A DNA stretch of 64,000 nucleotides, from contig CAWAED010000012.1 in assembly GCA_963781105.1 (NCBI GenBank), positions 186,001 to 250,000 on the forward strand. The letters run 5' to 3'. Position numbers and translations under genes: made by a program. Below, piece by piece: positions 52,903 through 63,600 of the stretch. This stretch comes from Palsa-295 sp963781105. Its GTDB lineage: Bacteria; Acidobacteriota; Terriglobia; Acidiferrales; UBA7541. The notes below the pieces were generated by a model that saw nothing but the letters and a program-made list of their open reading frames with translations, was not told the DNA's origin and did not search any database. The stretch's first letter is position 1, and the number at the start of each line of letters is the position of its first letter.

Positions 52903-55812
52903 CTAGGTCCTGACGCGTTCTGCTGCCGCAGCGCGATCCTGCCGTGGACGATCTGGCGGAGGCGGTGGAAGCGCTGCAGTCTTCTCGATTGCAAAACACT
53001 CGAGTACATCGCCAACTTTGACGTCGGCGAAATTCGAAACCCCGATACCGCATTCAAATCCCTGGCGAACTTCTTTCACGTCGTCCTTGAAGCGCTTCAG
53101 CGAACTTACTCTACCGGTATAAATTACCGAGCCTTCGCGAATCACGCGAACTTCGGCATCGCGTTTGATGATGCCATCGAGCACCGAGCAACCGGCGATG
53201 GTCCCGACGCCCTTGACTCGGAACGTGTCGCGCACTTCGGCGCGGCCCAGGAATTGCTCCTTGATTACCGGAGCGAGCAAACCTTCGACAGCCTTCTGCA
53301 ATTCGTCCAGCAACTCATAGATGATCGTGTGCGTGCGAATGTCCACGCCTTCGCGCTGCGCCAGCTCGGCGGCTTTGCGCTCCGGACGCACATTGAAAGC
53401 TACGATGACCGCGCTTGAGGTGGAGGCCAGCAGCACGTCGCTTTCGTTCACGGCACCGACGCTGGCATGAATCACTTTCAGCTTCACTTGGTCGTTCGAA
53501 AGCTTCGGCAGCATTTCGTTGAGAACCTCGACAGACCCCTGCACGTCCGCCTTCACCACCACCGGCAATTCCTTCACTTCTCCGATCTTCAATTGTTCGT
53601 GCAGCTGATCGAGCGTCAGGCGGCCGCTGGCGGATTTCGCCAGAGTCGCTTCGCGCGCTTTGCCCTGCCGGTATTCCACGATGTGCCGCGCCTTCGCTTC
53701 GTCCGCCACCTGGAATTGATCGCCCGCTTCCGGCACTCCCTGCAAACCCAGAACTTCCACCGGGGTCGAAGGGCCAGCTTGCTTGATCGCGCCGCCGCGA
53801 TCATCGAACATCGCGCGCACTTTACCGTAGACCGCGCCGACGATGAAGACGTCGCCGACGTGCAGCGTGCCGTTCTGTACGAGCATAGTAGCCACGGGGC
53901 CACGGCCCTTATCCACGCGCGACTCCAGCACCGTTCCGCTAGCCGGCACTCCGGGATCCGCCTTCAATTCGCGCAAGTCGCCCACGAGCAAAATCATTTC
54001 CAGCAACTTGGGGAGGTTCTTTTTCGTCTTGGCCGAAACTTCTACCATAACGGTATCGCCGCCCCATTCTTCGGGCATCAAGCCTTTGTCGGAAAGTTGG
54101 CGTTTCACGCGTTCCGGTTGCGCGTCGGGCTTGTCAACTTTATTGATTGCCACAACGATCGGCACTCCGGCAGCGCGCGCGTGCGAAATGGCTTCTTCGG
54201 TCTGCGGCATCATGCCGTCGTCCGCTGCAACCACCAGCACCACGATGTCCGTGACTTTTGCGCCGCGCGCACGCATGCGCGTGAACGCCTCATGGCCCGG
54301 CGTATCCACGAATACGATGCGCTTTCCCTGCACGTGCGCTTCATACGCGCCAATGTGCTGCGTGATTCCTCCCGCTTCACCGCCCGCCACATCTGCTTCG
54401 CGGATGGCGTCCAGCAGGCTCGTCTTACCGTGATCCACGTGGCCCATCACCGTGACCACGGGCGCGCGTGGAACCTCATTGCCGGTGCGTTCTTCTTTGA
54501 CCTTTTCTTCCTGCACCAACTGCTCTTCGAAACTGACGACTTGTACGACGCCATTGAACGCTTCGGCGAGACTCGTGGCCGTCGGCACGTCAAGGGCCTG
54601 GTTGATGCTCGCGAATACGCCGCGGTCGAGCAAGGTCTTCAGCAAATCCTTCGCGCGAATATCGAGTTTTTCGGCGAGCTCGCGCACCGTGATTCCTTCC
54701 GTCACTGTCAGAGGACGCGGCTCGCGTTTTACGGGCGCGATCGGTTCGATCGCTGTCGTACGACCGCCGGGGCCTATGCCTGCGCGCGGACGAACTGGAT
54801 GCAGCTTGCGCTCGCCTTCCGCGTAACGCTTCTCGATGAGCGGCCGGCCGCGTGCTGCAGGCTTGCGCGCGTAAAGCGGCTTACCTGGTTCGGCCTTGGG
54901 TACTCCCGCGCCGGGACGCTGCGCGCCAACGGGAGCTTTATTGTCACGACCACCCGGGCCACCACTGCCAGGGCGCGACGGGAACCGTGAAGGCGGCCCG
55001 CCGGGACGTTGACCCGGCGCGCCTCCCGGACGGCCTTGAGGGGCGCTGCTTGGCCGGTATTGTTGTGGCGCACCGCCGGGACGCATGCCTTGCGGCGCGC
55101 CGGGCCGGCCTTGGCCGGGTCCCGAAGGGGCTCCAGGACGAACAGGATATCGTTGCCCGGGCGCTGGAGCGCCGGCAGGACGCGGCGCACCGGGTGCCGC
55201 AGCCGCAGGACGTGCTCCGACGGGTGCGCCCGGTACCGCGCCAGGCGCTGTGGGACGCAGCGGTACACCAGGCCTAGGTGCTGACGGCGCAGGCGCTGCT
55301 CCGGTAGGCCTCGCAGCCGTAGGCGATGATGCCGGCGTCGCCGCCGGAACAGTTCCAGGCCGCGCAGCAGCCGGCGCAGCGCCGGCCGGCTGAGTTGCAG
55401 GACGAGCCCCAGCAGGCGCCGCTGATGATGGAGCTGCGACGGGACGCGCGATCCCTGGAGCCTGTGCAGAACTTGGCGGAACAGTTCCGGGTCTTGCGGT
55501 CGGCGCCGGTGCAGCGATTGCCGCAGGCTTCGCCGCAATCGTAGCAGGCGCTGGCGCCGCGGCAACACCCGGCCGGGGCGCAGGCTTCTTGCCCGCAGCC
55601 TTCGCGGACTTGTCCGCTTCCGCAGCTTCTTCGGCGGCCGCCACGTCGCGGAAATGCTTGCGCACCAGCTCGGCGTGCTTCAGGTCAATCGAGCTCGAAT
55701 GCGTCTTCTTTTCCGTGACGCCGACTTCCGGCAGGAACTCGATCAAAACCTTAGCCTTGATCTCCAGTTCCCTTGCCAGTTCATTGATGCGGACTTGATT
55801 GGAATCTGCCAT
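52903..55812 (-). CDS. infB: Translation initiation factor IF-2
   Basis: 969 residues. N-terminal IF2N domain (about 1-58), a very long low-complexity segment of about 260 residues (75-335) made of Pro, Ala, Gly, Arg, a second IF2N-type domain (about 375-430), then the GTPase with MGHVDHGKT (near 455), DTPGHEAFTRMRARGA and NKVDKP, and domains II-IV. It recruits fMet-tRNA to the 30S subunit. Third gene of the operon; 89 nt after nusA. Confidence 0.95.
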   Translation of the reverse strand: MADSNQVRINELARELEIKAKVLIEFLPEVGVTEKKTHSSSIDLKHAELVRKHFRDVAAAEEAAEADKSAKAAGKKPAPRPGVAAAPAPATIAAKPAAIAAPAPTARPGTVPPSSAQAPGIARPVAAPSSAAPAGARPATQPAGAAPAAARPGTVPAATPASSPTAARPTGAAPAPSAPRPGVPLRPTAPGAVPGAPVGARPAAAAPGAPRPAGAPAPGQRYPVRPGAPSGPGQGRPGAPQGMRPGGAPQQYRPSSAPQGRPGGAPGQRPGGPPSRFPSRPGSGGPGGRDNKAPVGAQRPGAGVPKAEPGKPLYARKPAARGRPLIEKRYAEGERKLHPVRPRAGIGPGGRTTAIEPIAPVKREPRPLTVTEGITVRELAEKLDIRAKDLLKTLLDRGVFASINQALDVPTATSLAEAFNGVVQVVSFEEQLVQEEKVKEERTGNEVPRAPVVTVMGHVDHGKTSLLDAIREADVAGGEAGGITQHIGAYEAHVQGKRIVFVDTPGHEAFTRMRARGAKVTDIVVLVVAADDGMMPQTEEAISHARAAGVPIVVAINKVDKPDAQPERVKRQLSDKGLMPEEWGGDTVMVEVSAKTKKNLPKLLEMILLVGDLRELKADPGVPASGTVLESRVDKGRGPVATMLVQNGTLHVGDVFIVGAVYGKVRAMFDDRGGAIKQAGPSTPVEVLGLQGVPEAGDQFQVADEAKARHIVEYRQGKAREATLAKSASGRLTLDQLHEQLKIGEVKELPVVVKADVQGSVEVLNEMLPKLSNDQVKLKVIHASVGAVNESDVLLASTSSAVIVAFNVRPERKAAELAQREGVDIRTHTIIYELLDELQKAVEGLLAPVIKEQFLGRAEVRDTFRVKGVGTIAGCSVLDGIIKRDAEVRVIREGSVIYTGRVSSLKRFKDDVKEVRQGFECGIGVSNFADVKVGDVLECFAIEKTAALPPPPPDRPRQDRAAAAERVRT

Positions 55813-55901
55813 TCGCCTCTATCTTCCTTGGACCTTCTCGATACTCCGTACGATGACTACTACAACTGCCACTCGGTGATTCGAAGCCTGAGTTAAGCCG
55901 C

Positions 55902-57455
<1,554 letters not shown>

Positions 57456-57534
57456 TCGCGCTTCTCCCGTACTGCTCGTCCATGAAATTATGAAAACCGT
57501 TCCAAATTAAAATTACCGCCGGTTGCAGCGGCGC

Positions 57535-58008
57535 TTACAACTCCACCACCAAATTCGCTTTCTTGATTCCCGTGTACGGCACGTCCAACTCCCGATCCCG
57601 CACGTTGACCTTCACGACTCCGTCCGCGTATCCCGCCAGGCGCCCTTCCAGATACGCTTGCTTCTCGATCGGCTCGTTTAGCCAGATTTTCGCCAATCGT
57701 CCCGCGAACCGCTCGTAATCCGACGGCTTGATCAGTTTGCGGTCCAGCCCGGGCGAACTAATCTCCAGGACGTACGCCGGGCCAGGCACCAGGTCTTCCA
57801 CGTCGAGGATCACGCTGAGCTGCTCGCTCACCCGCTCGCAATCCTTATGAGTCACACCCAAACCTTCCGGGTTCTGCGGGCCGGGCAGCCGGTCGATATA
57901 GACGCGCAGCAATCGCTGCTTGCCGATCTTCCACTCGACGTCGAAAATTTCCAGGCCCAGCGAGCCTGCCACCCGTTCGGCCGCCTCTCGAATCTTTTCC
58001 AGTTCCAT
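57535..58008 (-). CDS. rimP: Ribosome maturation factor RimP
   Basis: 157 residues. N-terminal RimP fold with VYIDRLPGPQNPEGLGVTHKDCERVS, a DLVPGPAYVLEISSPGLDRKL block in the middle and an SH3-like C-terminus. It assists 30S assembly. First gene of the operon; promoter and terminator-like hairpin lie between 58175 and 58255. Confidence 0.92.
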   Translation of the reverse strand: MELEKIREAAERVAGSLGLEIFDVEWKIGKQRLLRVYIDRLPGPQNPEGLGVTHKDCERVSEQLSVILDVEDLVPGPAYVLEISSPGLDRKLIKPSDYERFAGRLAKIWLNEPIEKQAYLEGRLAGYADGVVKVNVRDRELDVPYTGIKKANLVVEL

Positions 58009-58174
58009 TCTATTCTAACGGCGATATTTAGCCGACGACCAGAGCGGGGCCGGGCGCCGTCCGACCCGAATCCCTCAACTTCCATTCTAACGCGCGTTCC
58101 AGCGGTACTAGCGCATCGTATGCAGGCACCCTTAGCAACGACGCTGCGGCGCTCCGCCATTTGTCGCGTCCAAC

Positions 58175-58197
58175 AAAAAAGTGGGCTCGCGCCCACT
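58175..58197 (-). terminator. Intrinsic terminator in the rimP operon leader
   Basis: On the minus strand AGTGGGC-GCGA-GCCCACT, a 7-bp stem with a GNRA loop, then a T run. It lies about 23 nt after the predicted transcription start and 167 nt before rimP, so it can act only as an attenuator or to stop a tiny RNA. Confidence 0.72.
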
Positions 58198-58226
58198 GGT
58201 TCATGCGACCTGTCTGGAAGCAACTC

Positions 58227-58255
58227 AGTATAATTTCTATGACGCAAAAAGGCAA
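58227..58255 (-). promoter_or_regulatory. Promoter of the rimP-nusA-infB operon
   Basis: On the minus strand TTGCCT (58255-58250), an ideal 17-nt spacer, TATACT (58232-58227). Expected start near 58220. Confidence 0.62.
58229..58234 (+). promoter_or_regulatory. TATAAT -10 box for the S41 gene
   Basis: TATAAT on the plus strand overlapping the minus-strand -10 above; no clear -35. Would give the S41 gene a leader of about 125 nt and make the two divergent promoters compete. Confidence 0.4.
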
Positions 58256-58330
58256 GACCACCCGTCCTGCTGGAAATTCGGCTCAAACGGCGCCTTGGTG
58301 GAAGCGACTGGTTCGTGTATATATCTCTGC

Positions 58331-58351
58331 GGTACGTCCCCAAAACGTACC
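58331..58351 (+). promoter_or_regulatory. Hairpin just before a ribosome-binding site
   Basis: GGTACGT (58331-58337) and ACGTACC (58345-58351) form a 7-bp stem ending 3 nt before the GGAGG of the S41 gene. It could modulate ribosome access. Confidence 0.4.
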
Positions 58352-58364
58352 CTTGGAGGATTCC

Positions 58365-59696
58365 ATGTCCCAGCGTCGGATCCTGCAGCTCGTAATCGCC
58401 TCGGCCATTGTGTTCGCGGCTTTGCCCATCCCAGCCGTTCGATCGCAACAGAAAATGGATTCGATCAATCTGGAGCGCGCGCAGGGAATGCTCCGCGACG
58501 CCTACGACAATGTAAAGAAACACTACTACGATCCGAAGTTTCACGGGATAGATCTGGATGCGCGCTATCATGAATATGACGACAAGGTCCGCAATGCCGC
58601 CAGTCTAAGCCACGCGTTCGGAGTGATCGCCGGATTTCTAGACGGTTTGAACGATTCTCACACGTTCTTTAGCCCTCCCTCGCGGCCGTATCGCGTGGAC
58701 TACGGTTATCGCATGCAGATGTACGGTAGCGAATGCTTCATCTCGAGAGTGCGTCCCGGAACCGATGCAGAATCCAAAATCCATCCCGGCGACCAAGTCC
58801 TCGGCTACAACAACTACGCCGTGAACCGCGGCGACTTCTGGAAGATGAGCTACTACTTCAGCACTTTGGCGCCGCAGAAGGGTTCCATTCTTGAAGTGCG
58901 CGACACCAGCGGCCAAAGCCGACGCCTGATGATTGACGCGAAGGTGCGGGAATTGAAAAAAGTGGTGGACCTCACCGGGGCTGATGGCGGAAGCGATATT
59001 GGGGACTTGATCAGAGAGGAAGAAAATTCGGATCACGTCGTGCGGCAGCGCTGGGTGAACGTAGGAGACGTGATGTTCTGGAAAATGCCGGAGTTCTTCC
59101 TGGAGGACCATGACGTTGACCACATTTTCGACGAGGCGCGCAAACACAAGACGCTCGTCGTGGATCTGCGCGGAAATCACGGCGGCGCCGTGAGCACCCT
59201 GGACCGCATGCTCGCGAACGTCTTCGATCACGATGTGAAAATTGCAGACCGTACGGGCCGCAAGGAGCTGAAACCGGAAATCGCGAAAACCCGCGGCCAC
59301 GACGTGTTCAGCGGAAAATTGATTGTTCTGATGGACAGCGTTTCCGCGTCCGCCGCCGAGCTTTTCCCACGGGTGATTCAACTGGAACATCGCGGCATCG
59401 TCGTGGGGGATCAGACCGCTGGAGCGGTAATGGAGGCCAAGCGCTATCCCGGTTCGCAAGGAATGGATACGAAGATTTTCTACGGGTTCTCGATCACGGA
59501 AGCGGACCTGATCATGAAGGACGGCAAGAGCCTGGAGCACTCCGGCGTCGCGCCCGACGAAGTCGTAATTCCCACCGCGAAAGACCTAGCTGCGGGCAGC
59601 GATCCGGCTCTTGCCCACGCAGCTCAGTTAGCCGGTTTGACCATGAGCCCGGAGGCTGCCGGAAAGATGTTTCCGTTCGAGTGGCTCCCGAACTAA
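58365..59696 (+). CDS. S41-family peptidase-like exported protein
   Basis: 443 residues. Signal peptide 1-27, helical part to about 95, PDZ-like domain about 115-195, then the tail-specific protease core (VVDLRGNHGGAVSTLDRML at about 265-283). The nucleophile Ser329 lies in SVSASAAELFP. The Lys of the canonical GKG after it is missing: the segment reads GDQTAGAVMEA, so it either uses a Tricorn-like triad or is inactive. Start at 58365 with GGAGG 6 nt upstream. A shared terminator follows. Confidence 0.82.
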   Translation: MSQRRILQLVIASAIVFAALPIPAVRSQQKMDSINLERAQGMLRDAYDNVKKHYYDPKFHGIDLDARYHEYDDKVRNAASLSHAFGVIAGFLDGLNDSHTFFSPPSRPYRVDYGYRMQMYGSECFISRVRPGTDAESKIHPGDQVLGYNNYAVNRGDFWKMSYYFSTLAPQKGSILEVRDTSGQSRRLMIDAKVRELKKVVDLTGADGGSDIGDLIREEENSDHVVRQRWVNVGDVMFWKMPEFFLEDHDVDHIFDEARKHKTLVVDLRGNHGGAVSTLDRMLANVFDHDVKIADRTGRKELKPEIAKTRGHDVFSGKLIVLMDSVSASAAELFPRVIQLEHRGIVVGDQTAGAVMEAKRYPGSQGMDTKIFYGFSITEADLIMKDGKSLEHSGVAPDEVVIPTAKDLAAGSDPALAHAAQLAGLTMSPEAAGKMFPFEWLPN

Positions 59697-59712
59697 CGAG
59701 TGCCAGGAAACA

Positions 59713-59747
59713 AAAAGGCCTCCCGGATCAGGTCCGGAAGGCCTTTT
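59713..59747. terminator. Bidirectional intrinsic terminator between convergent genes
   Basis: AAAAGGCCT...CCGGA pairs with TCCGG...AAGGCCTTTT: a 14-bp stem with one mismatch and a 5-nt loop, flanked by A and T runs. Serves both the S41 gene and ompH. Confidence 0.85.
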
Positions 59748-59789
59748 GGGGCTCTTGTGCTCGACGCCTTGTTTCGGCCGAGCAGTCAG

Positions 59790-60410
59790 CTATTGTTGGG
59801 GCGTTTGCGGCTTCGGCGCGGGAGCCCGTTGCTGCGCGGGCGGCCGGCTGGTTGCGCCGGTCTTCACCGGATAGGTTTGGTCGTACAGGCGGATAATCTC
59901 CTGCGTGACGTCCACCGAGTTCGCAGCGAAAATCACCGGCGAGCTTTGCCCGGAGCGATCCAGGATCACGCTGTAGCCGTTTTCGCGGGAATATTTGCTT
60001 AGGACGTCGATCATCTTGCGGCCGATGCGGTCCACGATTTCGCGTTGCGCTTCGTTGAAATCATCCTGCGCATCCTGCGATTTACGCTGATAGGACCGCT
60101 GCAGCTGCTGCCCTTCCCGATCGAGCCGCGCTTTTTCGTCGTCGCCGAGCGTGGTCTGCCCGGTGCGCATGCGCGTCTGAATATCTTCCATCTGCTTCTG
60201 CATGTTGGTGAGCTCGGTTTGCCGCGGCGCAAACTGCGATTGCAACTCAGCAGCAGCCTGCTTGCCTTCCGCAGTGCTGGTGATCGCTACCTGCACGTCA
60301 ATGACACCTACCTTAACGGCACCCGCCGCTGCCGCGCCGCCCGTCTGCGCCCACACTGCGGGAACCATCAGGAACGCCGCCAGTGCTGGAATTGCCAATC
60401 GAATCTTCAT
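59790..60410 (-). CDS. OmpH/Skp periplasmic chaperone
   Basis: 206 residues. Signal peptide 1-22, then VGVIDVQVAITSTAEGKQAAAELQ, a long coiled-coil (about 60-145, rich in Gln, Arg and Glu) and a returning beta segment GYSVILDRSGQSSPVIFAANSVDVTQEII. Skp chaperones outer-membrane proteins across the periplasm. The C-terminus has a Pro/Gln-rich tail beyond the usual end. The start at 60410 has AGGAG 5 nt upstream; bamA or lpxD are not adjacent here. Confidence 0.9.
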   Translation of the reverse strand: MKIRLAIPALAAFLMVPAVWAQTGGAAAAGAVKVGVIDVQVAITSTAEGKQAAAELQSQFAPRQTELTNMQKQMEDIQTRMRTGQTTLGDDEKARLDREGQQLQRSYQRKSQDAQDDFNEAQREIVDRIGRKMIDVLSKYSRENGYSVILDRSGQSSPVIFAANSVDVTQEIIRLYDQTYPVKTGATSRPPAQQRAPAPKPQTPQQ

Positions 60411-60504
60411 TCTCACTCCTTAAAGTGAATGTTCGTTCGCATCATGATTCCCAAAATCTTGCCGCACCTACCGCCGGCTACAAATCGCAAAACACAAATC
60501 GGAG

Positions 60505-60534
60505 ATTATAGCTGTCGCCCGAGAAACAGGTCAA
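60505..60534 (-). promoter_or_regulatory. Strong promoter of the ompH-like gene
   Basis: On the minus strand TTGACC (60534-60529), 18-nt spacer, perfect TATAAT (60510-60505); leader about 88 nt. Confidence 0.75.
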
Positions 60535-60641
60535 TCGCTTTCGGCCAGCATCGCGCCACAAGGGCGCTCCCGCGGCGGTCATTTTGTGATGCCCGTCCAC
60601 GATGCATGGTTGGCCCCCTAGCTTGCGCACCCGCGTCTCGT

Positions 60642-60669
60642 GCGCGCAATGTCAGCTCGCATTGCGCGC
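60642..60669. other. 10-bp hairpin directly after the large repeat-protein gene
   Basis: GCGCGCAATG (60642-60651) and CATTGCGCGC (60660-60669) flank an 8-nt loop, 2 nt beyond the stop codon at 60672. No T run follows, so it is not a classical terminator. The left arm can instead pair with TTGCGCAC near 60623, giving two exclusive folds. Confidence 0.5.
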
Positions 60670-60671
60670 GC

Positions 60672-63600
60672 TTACTGCGGCAGCGGCACCAGCAAAACGC
60701 GGTTGTTGGTCTGATCCACTTGCACCGCCAGGTTCAGCCGCGAATCAATGGCCAACGAGTTCGGGCCAATCACCAGGGACGCTGCCGGCATCGTGCCACC
60801 CACGTCAATGATGTCGCGGACTTGCGGCGCCGGGCAGTTCGTCGCGCCGTTAGGATTCGGCGGGCACACATAGTCCAACACCGAAAGCGTGCTGCTGGCC
60901 GCGTTCGAGGTAACCAGCGTGCTGGAATTGAAATTGTAATCGAGCGAAGTCGGGTTGATGCCCGTCAGGATCGTTCCTAGCACGGAGCCGGTCAACGGAT
61001 TCACGATCAGGACGTCGTTCAGCGAACTATCCACCGCCAGGAAATCCTGATTCGCGGCGTCAAAGATCACGCCCGTCGGAAGCTGCAGGCCGCTCACCGG
61101 CGGTATCGGGATACCGCCGCCCGGAAGCACCAACAGATCAATAGCGCTCGTTTGCGAACCAATCGTAACTGCGCCGACATTTTGAGAGGGATCGTTGTTC
61201 GGTGCGGGGTCAATGGCGACAGCGAACGGTTGAAAATCAATCGGCGATCCATTGCCAACCACAGTCGAGGTCGTCGCCCCGGCGGCAACAAAAGTTCCGA
61301 GGCCGCCCTCATTCGCGGGAGGATTACCGTTAGGGCCGGGAGGAATCGTGTTGGTGATTGCCGCGAGGCCGGAGTCCGAATTAATCGCCACTCCGATCGG
61401 CTGGGTGCCTCCTTCGATCGGCAGTGTGATTGGACTATTGAACACTCCGTTCAGGCCCTTCTCGTCGAGAACCGTGACATCGTTGCTACCAAAATTCGCG
61501 ACCACGGCCTGCCCTGTTCGCCCGAGAATAGCAACACCGTACGGACTGGTGCCCGTGTTAAAAAAGCTCGGAGATTGTGGGCCGATCAGCGCGCCGGTGA
61601 GCAGGTTCACCAACGATATGTTCCCGCTTCCGGAATTCGTCACGACCGCCTGATCGAGATTCGAATCTACGGCCACGCCTACGGGACTCGAACCCACGGT
61701 CACCGGCTGGATCACCGTCAGACTCGTGGCGTTCGAAATCGCCGTTCCATTTTGCACGTAGACGACGTAGCGCCGCGCCGTCGCCAGACTCGCTGAGGGA
61801 ATCGCGGCCGTCACTTGCCGGCTGTTGACCAGAGTCGTCGGCACCGCGGTGCCGTCGAGCACCACCTGCGAACTGCCGGTAAAGCCACTTCCAATGATAG
61901 ACAAAGTTATTCCCACCGCCGGATCCTGCGCGTAGGTGATCGCAGGGCTCGATTCGACTATCTGCAACGGGTTCGGCGTTGTGGTGGCCAAGGGCACGAC
62001 GGACACGGAATTGTTTCCTTGATTGACGACGTATGCGGTATTCGTCGCCGCGTTCACTGCCACAGCTTGCGGCGAGTTGAAGCCTGCAATCGTCTGCAGC
62101 ACGACGGCGTTTTTCAAATCTACGACGTACGCGTTATTCGCTGCGCCGTTCACTGCAATTCCGATATTCGCGAGCGGGTTCACCGCCGTAGCGACCAAGC
62201 CAGTCGGCGAGAATGTCGCGCCGCCCGGCAAGGTGAATGACGTTGTGCTGACTCCTCCGTTCAACAAACTGAAAGTTGAAAGACTCGGTCCCGGAATCGG
62301 CACGGCAATGGGGCCGTTTGGATCGGCCAGCAACGCCTGGTGCGTTTCCGTGTTAATGCCGATGCCGCGAACCGAAGTAGAAATCAGGAGGTTGCCGATC
62401 AGCAACGGCGACCGCGCCAGATCTGTCGGGTTTGTCACACTGGAATTGTGGCCGAGATCAACAATCGCGACGGAGCCCGCGCCACCGGGCGTACTGATCG
62501 CCCAATTCAATTTCGGATCAATTGCCACCTGCGGGGCCAAGCCTGTGCCGATGCTTGCAATCGTGCCGGTCACCGTCTGCACCACGCTCCCGACGCCGCC
62601 CGAAAAATCCAGCACCACAGCCGCATTCGTGGATTGAAATACCACCAGACCGCGATGGGTCAAGGGATTGATACCGATGGCGTACGGCACCGGCTGCGGA
62701 TTTGGCGGAGTGTTATTGTTCGGCAGCGGCACAGACGCGACAGCCAGGGTTGTGAGATCAATCACGGAGACGGTATTGTCGAGACTGTTCGTGACGGCGG
62801 CGATGTGATGGCCTAGCGTCCCGATCGAAGTTGTAATTTGATCGTCAATGGCAACACTCGTGGGTGCATGGCCCACGCCAACGGGTGAACCGGGTACCGG
62901 AGTATTCGTCGCTAAATTGATGATGCTTACTGTGTTGTCGCCCGTGTTGGCGACGACCGCTACGTTCAACGACGGGTCTATCGCGATGGCCTGCGGTGAA
63001 GCTCCCACGCTGAAGCTCGAGGCCACGCCGGTGGCGATATCGCCCGGTCCAGGTTCGACAGCGATATTGATCGCGGACATGCCGGGATTCGGCGCTACGA
63101 CGTCGCTATTCTGCACGACGAGTGGATAAAGGCCCGGCGAAGGTATGCACGAAGCCGGTATCGTCACCGTCAACTGCTGGCCGCTCGTCAGCGTGGCTGG
63201 CGCATTCCCGCCATTGCATTGCACCTTGGTCTGGGACGAAAAATATCCGCCCACGATATTTACGCCGAGGCTCGTCCCGCCTGATACGAGAGTATCTGGG
63301 GTAACCGCGACCACGGCTGGACGCGACGGCACGACCGTCAATCCCTGCGGTCCCGACAGGCTTGCGGACACGTCTCCGTTCTGGGCTTGAACGACCAGCC
63401 GCACCAACCCGGCCACCGACAACGGGCCTGCGGGAATTGTGGCGCGCATCGAACTGGAGGTAAGGAAGACCGTGGGAACGGCAACAGGCGGGTTCCCCAC
63501 CATCGCCACATCATTTGAATTAAAATTTGTTCCGCCGAGATAGACGTCTTGCTGCCGCGACCCTTCGCCCACTGTATTCGGCGTTAAAGAGGTAAGCGTC

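Noticed and set aside
53467..54990. Plus-strand open frame of 507 codons
   Set aside because: It lies wholly inside infB on the other strand, is His/Arg-rich and matches no family; a shadow of the GC-rich coding strand.
54900..55560. Tandem repeat or foreign insertion in infB
   Set aside because: The GC-rich stretch codes for the Pro/Ala/Gly-rich linker of IF-2, common in long IF-2 proteins of GC-rich bacteria.
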